Part shown: positions 26,731 through 34,760 of the stretch, in pieces
How the letters are laid out: each line of letters opens with the position of its first letter
Numbering within the stretch: position 1 is the first letter of the stretch
Translations under genes and position numbers: made by a program
The notes under the pieces: generated by a model
Database searches by the model: none
The model's input: only the letters and a program-made list of their open reading frames with translations
What the model was told of the DNA's origin: nothing
Source: Agromyces aurantiacus
Lineage (GTDB): Bacteria > Actinomycetota > Actinomycetes > Actinomycetales > Microbacteriaceae
NCBI RefSeq assembly: GCF_016907355.1
Contig: NZ_JAFBBW010000001.1
Coordinates: forward strand, 3,596,001 to 3,660,000
DNA length: 64,000 nt
Direction: 5' to 3'

Positions 26731-26751
26731 AAACGTTTTGCCAAAACGTTT
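26731..26751 (-). promoter_or_regulatory. Palindromic LacI-type operator of the sugar operon
   Basis: AAACGTTTTG followed directly by CCAAAACGTTT gives two AAACGTTT palindromes related by a larger near-perfect dyad. It sits about 60 bases upstream of the binding-protein start and is strikingly AT-rich for this DNA. CG-centred palindromes of this kind are typical for LacI-family regulators, and the regulator at 20785 is the obvious candidate. Confidence 0.75.
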
Positions 26752-27035
26752 GATCAGACAGTAAGGCGCGCGGATGGCGCTCGTCAACACTTCGCGGGTG
26801 CCAAAATCCCGCGGTCTCGGTTTGGCATGGGTAGGGCTCGAGTCGCGCCGCCACGGCGATACGAGCTCCACGCCCCGGCTATGACGGCTCCCCCCGCGCT
26901 CGAACTCCGTGGCGCTCGCGCCGCGGCGACACCGACTCCCCCGCGCCTGACCTACGTGGCGCCCGCGCCGCGGCCACACCGACTCCCTCGCGCCTGACCT
27001 ACTTGGCGGCCCGCACCCCGGCCCCGCGCGCGACG

Positions 27036-27370
27036 CTCGCGTCGCGTCATCCGGTCGCGCTGAACTGCGCCTCGACTCGCTGGTCGCAGACGGTTTCCGA
27101 ATGGCTCGTGTGAATGCGGCCTCATTTGAGGCGAGGTCGAAATGAGCGGACGGGAACCATCCTCGACCGACATCGGGGGCCGCATCCACGACCTCACGTG
27201 AGCTCGCGTCGCGACATCCGGTCGCGCTGGACTGCGACACGACTCGCTGGTCGCAGACGGTTCCGGATGGATCATGTGAACGCGGCCTCAATTGAGGCGA
27301 GGTCGAAGTGAGCCGACGGGAAACAATCCTCGACCGACGATCGGGGCTGCCTCCCCGACCTCACGTGAGC
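27036..27370. repeat. Two tandem 166-bp repeats carrying the CCTCA-TGAGG palindrome
   Basis: Two diverged copies (27036-27201 and 27202-27370) each run from GCTCGCGTCGCG through a palindromic core (CCTCATTTGAGG at 27120, CCTCAATTGAGG at 27286) to CCTCACGTGAGC. The core is the same as in the element at 31433 and the array at 48683-49212. Neither copy holds a plausible gene. The rest of 26752-27406 is noncoding as far as I can see, apart from short repeats of a CCCGCGCC-rich phrase near 26890-27000. Confidence 0.75.
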
Positions 27371-27406
27371 CCCAGCTGACGCCGACGTGCACCGGTCGAC
27401 CGCGCC

Positions 27407-28150
27407 TCACGGTGCGACGAGCGCGTCGAGCTCGGTCGACGGAAGTGCGATCCATCCCTCGCGGTCGGCGCGTTCGCGCTGCGCAGCCGGCACCGGATGC
27501 GCGCTCCCCGTCGCATGCGCCCGCGCGATCAGCGCCGCGATGACCGCATCGAACGCGTCATCCGTTCGGATCATCTCGTCGGCGACGGCCGCGAGATCCA
27601 GCCACGCGTGCCGCTCGCGGAGCACGTCGAGCATCGCGGACCGCACCGACGCCTCGGTCTTGTACCTGGGCATGATCAGGCCCCACACGCGGAGCGCCGC
27701 CGCCGGGTACACCTCCACGACCGGTCCGGATCCGCTCCGAGCCACCGGTCCGAGCCGGTCGCCGAGCTCGTCGAGCAGGGCGGCGCAGTGCATCGCCGTG
27801 AGCCCGAGCCGGTCGGTCGCGACGCTCAGCGGTCGGAATCCCGTGCGGCGCTGGATGTCGCGGTCGGTCTCGCGGTAGGCGAGCCGTCGACGCCAGTCGG
27901 CGCCGCGATCGCGCGCGAGGTCGACCCGTTCGCCACGCGCGTGCCGGCTGACGAACTCGACGAAGTCGTCGGGCCACCCGAACGCGCAGTCGATGCCGAT
28001 CGCGTCGACCTCGGCGGCCACCTCGACGATGCGGTCATCGCCGACCGCGACCTCGACCCGTTCCGCGACGCCCCGGCCCGACTCCCATCGCACCGTCGCG
28101 AGCGCGGTCTTCTTCGACTCGGCGGCGAGGTCGACTCCGGCGGTGCGCAT
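27407..28150 (-). CDS. DUF429 family protein
   Basis: 247 aa from the ATG at 28150 (MRTAGVDLAAESKKTALA). The N-terminal GVDLA and IDCAFGWP, then RETDRDIQRRTGFRPLSVATDRLG and a late EVYPAAALRVWGL, are typical of DUF429, an RNase-H-like fold family with no firm biochemical role. The upstream ORF extension has no ribosome site. It stands alone on the minus strand. I cannot say more about its substrate. Confidence 0.8.
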   Translation of the reverse strand: MRTAGVDLAAESKKTALATVRWESGRGVAERVEVAVGDDRIVEVAAEVDAIGIDCAFGWPDDFVEFVSRHARGERVDLARDRGADWRRRLAYRETDRDIQRRTGFRPLSVATDRLGLTAMHCAALLDELGDRLGPVARSGSGPVVEVYPAAALRVWGLIMPRYKTEASVRSAMLDVLRERHAWLDLAAVADEMIRTDDAFDAVIAALIARAHATGSAHPVPAAQRERADREGWIALPSTELDALVAP

Positions 28151-28216
28151 GCTCGCATCGTAGGCGGCGACGGCACCGCGGCGATCCTCGAGCGATCGCA
28201 CCAGCGGGGCGGCGGC

Positions 28217-29494
28217 TCACGCCGCGGCGGTCGGCGACCCCATCGCCGCCGAGGCGGTCTCGCGGTGCAGCCGGCCACCCGTTCGCTCGACAGGCCGCGC
28301 GGCCGCACGGATGTCACGACGTGCCGCCCGCACCGCTTCGCTCGCCAGGCCGGCGATGCGCTCGGCGGCCCCCATCGCCCGTCCGCGGTGCGCGTCATCG
28401 AGCGCGGCATCCGCGGCACAGCCGTCGAGGTGATGGCGCAGGTCGAGCCGGAGGTGCTCGGCGCGCGCGAACCGGTCCTGCGCCTCGGCGCCGATCACGC
28501 CCGGATGGCCGGCGACGACCTCGCGCGCACGGTCGAGGACACGGTCGGCATCCGCGACCGCGCGACGAAGCTGCGACGCCGACGGCACAGGACGCGCGGC
28601 GCGTTCGCGAGCTCCCGTGATCGCGGCATCCAGTGCCTGGCCGGCCGAGCGCAGCCGCTCGAGGTGGGCGATCGGGTCGGTGTTCACGCCGACGGCGGGA
28701 ATCGCGGCGAGTGCGGCCCGCAACTCGTCGATCGCGTCAGCGACCCCGTGGCGGCGGGACTCGGCGAGCGCGGCCGCGAGACGTCGGCGGGACTCGTCCA
28801 CCAGGGCACCCAGCCGCGACTCGGCCTGCAGCGCCTCGACCTCGAAGTCGTCGACCGCGTCGAGCAGCGTCGCCGCGCGATGCACCGCGTCGACCGACGC
28901 CTCGAGCGCGATCGACGCCGCCCCGTGCTGCCCGGCGGACCGGCGCCGCTCCGCCACGGCGGCCGAGTGCTCCGCGAACCCGAGCAGCTGCGCGGCCTCG
29001 GCGGGATGGCCCTCGATCCCGGCGAGCGCCGCCCTCGAATAGCGCGCAGCCAGCCGCTCGACGAGCTCGCGCGCCTCGGGCACCTGCGATCGCAGCCGCT
29101 CGATGTCGCCCCGCGCGGCGGCGACGATCTCGGGCGCACGGCGCGCCCGCGCCATCCGCTCGGCCAGGGCCGACGTGTGCTCGTCGAGCAGGCCCGCAGC
29201 CTCGTCGCACAATTGCACGACCCGGACCCGGTGACGCGCCGCCTCGCGGCCCGGCCCGGGCTGGTTCAAACGAAACGCCTCCGTCAGCAGCGCCTGCGCC
29301 TGGACGATCGCGCCGCCCAGGTCGCCGGTCGCGTCGGCCCCGAGTTCGGCCTCGGCGAATCCGAGCTCCTCGATCGCGCCGCGGAGGCGCTCGTCGGCCG
29401 CGATCAGGGCTGATCCGGCCCGCCGCGCCAGCTCGACGTCGGGGGCCTGAGGTTCAACGGCGTCGCGTCGGCGCCCGGCTCGGAACCCGGCCAT
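28217..29494 (-). CDS. Coiled-coil protein, paralogue of the next gene, without the Gly-rich tail
   Basis: 425 aa, nearly all helical with heptad-like Ala/Leu/Arg-rich stretches. It aligns along its length with the protein at 29560 (shared ELGFAEAELG, HTSALAER, ARARRAPEI, LLGFAEHS, AATLLDAV, VNTDP, GRAMG). It lacks that protein's Gly-rich segment and hydrophobic C-terminus and ends HRETASAAMGSPTAAA. A tandem duplication with loss of the C-terminal anchor is the simplest history. Confidence 0.7.
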   Translation of the reverse strand: MAGFRAGRRRDAVEPQAPDVELARRAGSALIAADERLRGAIEELGFAEAELGADATGDLGGAIVQAQALLTEAFRLNQPGPGREAARHRVRVVQLCDEAAGLLDEHTSALAERMARARRAPEIVAAARGDIERLRSQVPEARELVERLAARYSRAALAGIEGHPAEAAQLLGFAEHSAAVAERRRSAGQHGAASIALEASVDAVHRAATLLDAVDDFEVEALQAESRLGALVDESRRRLAAALAESRRHGVADAIDELRAALAAIPAVGVNTDPIAHLERLRSAGQALDAAITGARERAARPVPSASQLRRAVADADRVLDRAREVVAGHPGVIGAEAQDRFARAEHLRLDLRHHLDGCAADAALDDAHRGRAMGAAERIAGLASEAVRAARRDIRAAARPVERTGGRLHRETASAAMGSPTAAA

Positions 29495-29559
29495 GCTCCA
29501 TCGTACGTCGGGCCGCGCACGAGCGGAGGAGGTGCGCCCGCGCCATCCGCCCTGCCGAC

Positions 29560-30933
29560 CTACCCGTCGAAGAATCCGTCGAGGATGCTGCCGATGACCA
29601 GGCCGCCGAGGATGCCGCCCATGACGTCCGAGCCGCCGCTGCGGCGCCCGCCGCCCCAGCCCTGGCCGTAGCCGCCCGGTCCGCCCCACTGCCCGGGGCC
29701 CGGGCCGGGCGGGCGCGACGCGTCGATGTCGCGCTTCGCGAGCTGCAGCGCTTCGCCCGCGAGGTACGCCGCGCGGCGGGCCATGCCCATCGCCTGCTCG
29801 CGGTGGTCGTCGTCGATGACCGACACGGTCGCGGCGGGCGTGCCGAGGTAGTGGTCGAGGTCGAGGCGGATGCGCTCGGCCTCGGCGAGGCGCGTGCGGG
29901 CGTCGGCGCCGATCCATCCGCGGTACCCGGCGATGAGGTCGCGCGCGACCGCGAGCTGGCGGTCGGCGTCGTCGATCGCGTGGTGCACTTGCTCGAGCGG
30001 TGGGATGGGTCGGGCCGCCCTGGCGCGAGCGGCCGCGATCGCGGCATCCAGCCCCGCATTCGCCTCGCGGAGCCGGTCGAGGTGTGTGAACGGGTCGGTA
30101 TTGACGCCCGCCGGCGGGAGTGCCTGGAGCGCGGCCTGCAGGGTGGCGATCGCGTCGGCGACGGCGGGCGAGTGCGGCTCCTTGAGCGCAACGGCGATGT
30201 CGCCGCGCGAGTCCTCGACGATGGCCGCGAGCGTCGACTCGGCGCGCAGCGCCTCGACCTCGAACGTCTCGACCGCGTCGAGCAGGGTCGCCGCGCGGCG
30301 CACCGCCTCGGTCGCCGCCTCGAGCGCGAGGTTGGCCTGCTCGCGCTGCCCGGACTCGCGCCGGCGCTCGGCGACGCCCACGCTGTGCTCGGCGAACCCG
30401 AGCAGCTGGTCGGCCTCGGCGGGGTTCGCGCCGACCTGCGCGAGCGCCTCTGCGGAGTAGCGCTTGGCGAGCCGGTCGGTGATCTCGCGGGCTTGCGGGA
30501 TGCGCTCGCGCAGCAGCTGGATGTCGCCGCGCACGCCCGCGATGATCTCGGGCGCGCGCCGCGCCCGAGCGACCCGCTCGGCGAGCGCCGACGTGTGCTG
30601 TTCGAGCAGGTCCTCGGCCCACTCGCTGAGCTGCACGATGCGCGCGTTGCGCGTGCGCAGCTCTTCGGCGGTGTCGGGGATGTGGTCGTAGTTCAGCTGG
30701 TTCAGCCGGAACGCCTCGCCCATGTGCACCCGCACCGCGACGAGCGCCTCACGCAGCCCGCGGGTCGCGTCGGAGCCGAGCTCGGCCTCGGCGAAGCCGA
30801 GCTCGTCGTTCGTGACCCGAATGCGCTCGTCGGCGGCGACCAGCGCGGCGCCGGCGCGCTTGGCCAGGTCGGCGTCGCGCGCGTCGAGTTCCTGCTGTTC
30901 CTCGCGCTTGCGCTTGCCCCAGAAGCCGGCCAT
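29560..30933 (-). CDS. Coiled-coil protein with Gly-rich tail, resembling the C-terminal half of TPM-domain proteins
   Basis: 457 aa. The N-terminus is basic (MAGFWGKRKREEQQELDARD), followed by about 350 residues of long amphipathic helices. A Gly/Pro/Gln-rich stretch (PPGPGPGQWGGPGGYGQGWGGG) follows, and then a hydrophobic glycine-patterned end (GGILGGLVIGSILDG). From memory, this order occurs downstream of the TPM domain in actinobacterial TPM proteins, but no TPM domain is present here. A role at the membrane or envelope is inferred from the tail. Confidence 0.7.
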   Translation of the reverse strand: MAGFWGKRKREEQQELDARDADLAKRAGAALVAADERIRVTNDELGFAEAELGSDATRGLREALVAVRVHMGEAFRLNQLNYDHIPDTAEELRTRNARIVQLSEWAEDLLEQHTSALAERVARARRAPEIIAGVRGDIQLLRERIPQAREITDRLAKRYSAEALAQVGANPAEADQLLGFAEHSVGVAERRRESGQREQANLALEAATEAVRRAATLLDAVETFEVEALRAESTLAAIVEDSRGDIAVALKEPHSPAVADAIATLQAALQALPPAGVNTDPFTHLDRLREANAGLDAAIAAARARAARPIPPLEQVHHAIDDADRQLAVARDLIAGYRGWIGADARTRLAEAERIRLDLDHYLGTPAATVSVIDDDHREQAMGMARRAAYLAGEALQLAKRDIDASRPPGPGPGQWGGPGGYGQGWGGGRRSGGSDVMGGILGGLVIGSILDGFFDG

Positions 30934-31066
30934 GCCTCGATCCTAGGGTCGCCGGGTGGGCGGGCGCTGGGGGTGGCCCGGCCGCGACGCCGGCGGGCCA
31001 TCCGGATCCCTTGACGCTGTCCGCCGAGGGGAGAACACTCGGCGGCGGGGGAAGGGGGTGATCACC

Positions 31067-31291
31067 ATGCCTGCGAACAAGTTGAGCCTCGACGACGCGA
31101 TCACCGCGTATCTCGACGGCACTCGCGAGACGACGAAGCGGTCCGAGGACTTCGCCGTGTTCGACGACTTCACGTCGAGCGTCGAGTCCGTCGCCGAGAA
31201 GGAGTTCGGCGCGTCCGGCATCCACTGCCGGATGGAGCTGGTGTGCAACACGCAGGGAGTCTGCGAGATCAAGCTGGTCTGCGACTTCTGA
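31067..31291 (+). CDS. Small peptide with four Cys spaced exactly six apart; RiPP-precursor-like
   Basis: 74 aa, with GAAGGGGGTGATC just before the ATG. Residues 1-50 are acidic and leader-like (LSLDDAITAYLDGTRETTKRSED). The last 21 residues hold Cys54, Cys60, Cys66 and Cys72, a C-x5-C-x5-C-x5-C ladder, and end in CDF. Such a leader plus regular-Cys core is what precursor peptides of thioether-type RiPPs look like, but no radical-SAM, LanM or peptidase gene is nearby, so the assignment is open. A strong terminator-like hairpin follows at once. A small metal-binding peptide is the alternative. Confidence 0.6.
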   Translation: MPANKLSLDDAITAYLDGTRETTKRSEDFAVFDDFTSSVESVAEKEFGASGIHCRMELVCNTQGVCEIKLVCDF

Positions 31292-31301
31292 GCGGACGAC
31301 C

Positions 31302-31331
31302 GGGGGCGGGCCGCCGCGGCGACCCGCCCCC
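31302..31331 (+). terminator. GC-rich terminator hairpin after the Cys-ladder peptide
   Basis: GGGGGCGGG (31302-31310) pairs perfectly with CCCGCCCCC (31323-31331) across a 12-base loop, eleven bases past the stop codon. No T-run follows, as is common in this kind of DNA. Confidence 0.6.
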
Positions 31332-31432
31332 GACGGCGCGCGGACGGCAGCATCACGTGGCCGGCTCCATGCGACCGGCGTCGGCTGAGGGCCGGATGCC
31401 GCGACGAACGGCCGGGCGCACGATGACGTGTT

Positions 31433-31490
31433 CCGGCTGGCTCATTGCGGCGTGGCCTCATTTGAGGCGACGTTGAGATGAGCCAGCCGG
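31433..31490. repeat. 58-bp perfectly centred palindromic element (single copy)
   Basis: Outer arms CCGGCTGGCTCAT (31433-31445) and ATGAGCCAGCCGG (31478-31490) are perfect 13-bp inverted repeats. The core CCTCATTTGAGG (31456-31467) has the same centre of symmetry. The rest of 31332-31546 holds no gene. This is the clearest single example of the repeat family seen at 27.1 kb and 48.7 kb. Confidence 0.8.
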
Positions 31491-31546
31491 AGACGGTCCC
31501 GCCGCGGCGGTGAGTCACGCAGACCGGGCGTAGGGGCGAGCACCCG

Positions 31547-33043
31547 CTACGAGACGCGCGTCCACCGGTAGTCGGCGAACAGCACCGCGTCGCTCGGCAT
31601 CGGCGCCTGCACGTTCGTGAAGGTGAGGCCCGTCGCATCCACCGCGAAGTCGGCCACGAAGACCGTGCCGCCAGGGCCGCAGTCGCCGCCGCCACGGACC
31701 GAGATCGTCACGCGACCGCCGTCGACCGTGTAGCTGCCGTCGCAGTGCGCCGGGCCGCCGTTCGTGCCGTCGGCATCGAGCGCGAACGTGCCCTGATCGA
31801 ACGTGAACCGGAACGTGCCGGCCGCCTTCGCGGCCTCCTCCGGCGGCATGCCGAGCTCGACGAGCTTCGCCTCGGTGAGCTCGGGCGTCTCGAACGCGCC
31901 GTCCAGGGCGGCGACGTCACCGGATGGCGCGGCCGCACCCACCGCGGCCGCCTCGCCCTCGCAGCCGGCGGGGATCTCGGGCACGGCGGCCGGGCCGCGC
32001 GCGTCCTTCAGCTCCTCGATCGCGTCGAGCAGCGGTGCGGCGGCCGGATCACCCGCGATCGCGTCGTACGACTCGGCGACGGCGTCGCGCATGGCCGCGA
32101 GCTCCGAGTCGGATGCCACCGCGAACCGCGCACCGGCCGTGCACGCCGACTCGATCGCCGCCTGGTCCATGCCGGCGAACTCGCTCGTGCGCTCGACGAC
32201 GTCGGCCGCCGCCTCCTCGAGGATCGCCATCCCGCCCTCGCCGAGCTGCTCGGCCAGGGCCGGGTTCGCGATGAGCGCCGAGCTCCGCGGCCACAGGGCC
32301 AGGTTCACGGTCGCGTTGGGCACGATGTGCTCGCGATCGAGGTCGAGCATGACGAACGAGTTCTCGAGCGTCGAGATCGTGCCGTCGTAGAGTCCCGCGT
32401 CGCGCTCCTCGAACCCGACGTCGAGCGGCTCGGCGCCCAGCTGGCGCAACGCCTCGACCGCGGCCTCCGAATGGAACGAGGCGATCGTGCGGCCCTGCCA
32501 GTCGGCCAGCGTCCGCACCGGGGCATCCGACGCCAGCGGGGAGCGCAGCGAGCCCGGCAGCACCGCGATGCCGGCCACGCCGAGCTCGTCGAGGCCGCCC
32601 AGCGCCTCGCGCGCGGCGTCGCTGGCCGCGGCATCCTGCTGCAGCTCGTAGTCGTCGACGAGCATCGGCGCGGTCATCGCCGCGAGCGCGGTGACGCCGA
32701 GCTCGGCGAACACGCGCGTGCCGACCCAGCCGAGATCGGCGTCGCCGTCGGCCACCGCCGTGACCAGCTGCTCCTCGACGTCGATCGCGTCGCCGCAGCA
32801 CGAGCGCACGACCTCGATGGTGATCGCGCCGTCCGACAGTTCGGCGACCCGGTCGACGTACCAGTCGACGGCGGGATCGAGTTCGGGCCCGCCGTCGATG
32901 TGGAACAGTTCGAGCGTGACGGGCTCGAGGTCGGCGGCGGGCGCGGTGCCCGTGGTGCAGCCGCTCACGGCGAGCACGATGGCCGCGGCGACCGCCGCGG
33001 CAGCCGCAGACGCTGGAGCGAGGGTGTGATCGGTGGCTCGCAT
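31547..33043 (-). CDS. TRAP-type (DctP-like) solute-binding lipoprotein with extra C-terminal domain
   Basis: 498 aa. AAGGA lies seven bases before the ATG. The signal peptide ends LAVSGC with Cys29 as lipid site. Residues 40-350 look like a DctP fold (VTLELFHIDGGPELDPAVDWYVDRVAELSDGAITIEVV, PGSLRSPLAS, TLENSFVMLD). From about 395 on there is a beta-rich domain (GTFRFTFDQGTFALDADG, DGSYTVDGGRVTISV, ending DAVLFADYRWTRVS) shared with the paralogue at 33167. No DctQ/DctM permease is near. Opposite to a two-kinase operon, it may report ligand to a sensor instead of feeding a transporter. Confidence 0.75.
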   Translation of the reverse strand: MRATDHTLAPASAAAAAVAAAIVLAVSGCTTGTAPAADLEPVTLELFHIDGGPELDPAVDWYVDRVAELSDGAITIEVVRSCCGDAIDVEEQLVTAVADGDADLGWVGTRVFAELGVTALAAMTAPMLVDDYELQQDAAASDAAREALGGLDELGVAGIAVLPGSLRSPLASDAPVRTLADWQGRTIASFHSEAAVEALRQLGAEPLDVGFEERDAGLYDGTISTLENSFVMLDLDREHIVPNATVNLALWPRSSALIANPALAEQLGEGGMAILEEAAADVVERTSEFAGMDQAAIESACTAGARFAVASDSELAAMRDAVAESYDAIAGDPAAAPLLDAIEELKDARGPAAVPEIPAGCEGEAAAVGAAAPSGDVAALDGAFETPELTEAKLVELGMPPEEAAKAAGTFRFTFDQGTFALDADGTNGGPAHCDGSYTVDGGRVTISVRGGGDCGPGGTVFVADFAVDATGLTFTNVQAPMPSDAVLFADYRWTRVS

Positions 33044-33117
33044 GGTGGGTCCTTCCGTCCTGATTCCTCGGACGGTACGCAGCCGGCCAGCCTGCCGGAT
33101 CGTGGCGACCACCCGAT

Positions 33118-33163
33118 CGGCGAGCGGATGCCTCGTGGCCAGCCACGAGGCATCCGTTCGCCG
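33118..33163 (-). terminator. Long terminator-like hairpin built from the GGATGCC word
   Basis: CGGCGAGCGGATGCCTCGTG (33118-33137, followed by GC) folds back on GCCACGAGGCATCCGTTCG (33142-33160, followed by CCG). The stem is about 22 bp with one G-T wobble and a two-base loop. It lies a few bases past the stop of the lipoprotein gene 33167-34711 and before the next gene on the same strand. Confidence 0.75.
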
Positions 33164-33166
33164 CGG

Positions 33167-34711
33167 TCACTCCACGCGCCGCCACGGCCGGCTGCCCCAC
33201 AGCACCTCGTGGAACGCCTGCCACGCCGGGCCGTCGGCCTCCGACCCGATGATGTCGGTGAAGCGCAGCGTCTCGCCGTCGAACGTCCATTCGGCGCTGA
33301 AGAGCATCGCGCCGGCGGCGGTGCCGCACGACTCGCCGACGGGACCGAGCCGCACGGTGACGCGGCCGTCCCGCACGCGGTAGGTGCTGCCCGGGCAGCC
33401 CGGGTCGACCCAGGTCCCGTCCTCGAACGTGAGCGACCACACGCCCGCGTGCTCGTACGCGGTGCTCTCGTCGACGCCCGCCGCGAGAAAGTCGTCGGCA
33501 TCGAGCACCGCGCGGTACGTGCCTTCGGGGAACGCGGCGGTCTCGGCGTCGACGCCGGCCGCGGCATCCGCCTGGTCATCGGTCGCCAGCTCGCACGGCG
33601 CGACCGGACCCGCGGGCTCGACCCCGCGCTGCAGGGCCTCGATCGCGGCGATCGCCTCCCGCGTCACGGGGTCGGCCTCCAACCGCTCGCGCACGGGCCG
33701 CGCGGCCGCCTCGAACGCCGCGACCGCCTCGCGGCCCGCGTGCGCGATCGACCCGGCCGCGGCGCAGAACGTCGCGGCACTCTCGGCCTCGGTCGGGTTC
33801 GACTCGACGACAGAGCGCACCGTGTCGTCGGCGGCCCGGCGCACGGCCTCCTGCAGGGCGGGAGCGAGCCCGTCGAACCAATCGGCGTTCGCGACCGCGG
33901 TGTTGAACTTCGCGTACCAGGTGACGTCGCCCGTGAACGTGCCGCCGCGGGGCACGCTGCCGATCTGCGCGTACGACGAGTCGGCGCCCTGCGCCCGACC
34001 TTCGGCCACGGCGAGCGCGAACTCCTCGTTCGCGAGCTTCGAGGGGGTTCCGCCGAAGGCCTCGACGAGGTCGCGGCCCGTCGGGTCGAGCGAGCGCACG
34101 GTCGCGCCGTCGAAGTCCGCGACCTCGAGGAACGGGTCGGCGAAGCCGATCGGATGGCGCAGCGACTCGGGCAGCAGCGCGAGCCCGACCACGCCCAGCG
34201 CATCCAGTTCCCCGAGCATCCCGTCGCCGAGGTCGCCCGTGGCGACGGCATCCATCGTCGCCTGCTCGGTGATGAGGAACGGCGTCTTCACGGCCGCGAG
34301 CCCCATCGCCCCGCGTTCGATCCAGACGAAGTCGGGTGTGAGCGCGAGATCGACTGCACCGTCGACCACCATGTCGCCGACGACCGGGTACACCTCGCCG
34401 CTGGCCGCCGCCACGCGCGCGGTGTGCGCATTCCAGCGGATCTCGGGGACCAGCGCACCCTCGGAGTACTCCGCGATGAGGTCGGCCAGGCGCTCGGCGT
34501 CATCGCTCACGGGCCGACCCGGCGAATCGCCGAGCCCGATCACGATCGTCTGCGGCACGGCGCCTGGGCCCGCCTTGGAGACCGGCCCGCCCTGCCCGCA
34601 CCCGGCGAGCACGACGGCGACCGCCGCCGCGCCGGCCACGATCGCGGACCTGCGCGCGATCGGCACGGCCGAACGCCGGCCGGGGACCGGGACTCGATCG
34701 AACGGATGCAT
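33167..34711 (-). CDS. TRAP-type (DctP-like) solute-binding lipoprotein, paralogue of 31547-33043
   Basis: 514 aa from the ATG at 34711 behind a G-run. The lipobox is VVLAGC with Cys38. The domain order is the same as in the paralogue: a DctP-like part (TIVIGLGDSPGRPVSDDAERLADLIAEYSEGALVPEIRW, LPESLRHPIGF, SLDPTGRDLVEAFGG), then a C-terminal beta-rich domain (GVWSLTFEDGTWVDPG, STYRVRDGRVTVRLG, ending FHEVLWGSRPWRRVE). Divergent from the kinase operon, with an intergenic gap of only about 50 bases that must hold both promoters. Again there is no permease partner. Confidence 0.75.
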   Translation of the reverse strand: MHPFDRVPVPGRRSAVPIARRSAIVAGAAAVAVVLAGCGQGGPVSKAGPGAVPQTIVIGLGDSPGRPVSDDAERLADLIAEYSEGALVPEIRWNAHTARVAAASGEVYPVVGDMVVDGAVDLALTPDFVWIERGAMGLAAVKTPFLITEQATMDAVATGDLGDGMLGELDALGVVGLALLPESLRHPIGFADPFLEVADFDGATVRSLDPTGRDLVEAFGGTPSKLANEEFALAVAEGRAQGADSSYAQIGSVPRGGTFTGDVTWYAKFNTAVANADWFDGLAPALQEAVRRAADDTVRSVVESNPTEAESAATFCAAAGSIAHAGREAVAAFEAAARPVRERLEADPVTREAIAAIEALQRGVEPAGPVAPCELATDDQADAAAGVDAETAAFPEGTYRAVLDADDFLAAGVDESTAYEHAGVWSLTFEDGTWVDPGCPGSTYRVRDGRVTVRLGPVGESCGTAAGAMLFSAEWTFDGETLRFTDIIGSEADGPAWQAFHEVLWGSRPWRRVE

Positions 34712-34760
34712 GGCGCCCCCCCGAACCCGAGTATGGACCCGCCGCGCCTGAGCCGTCATC

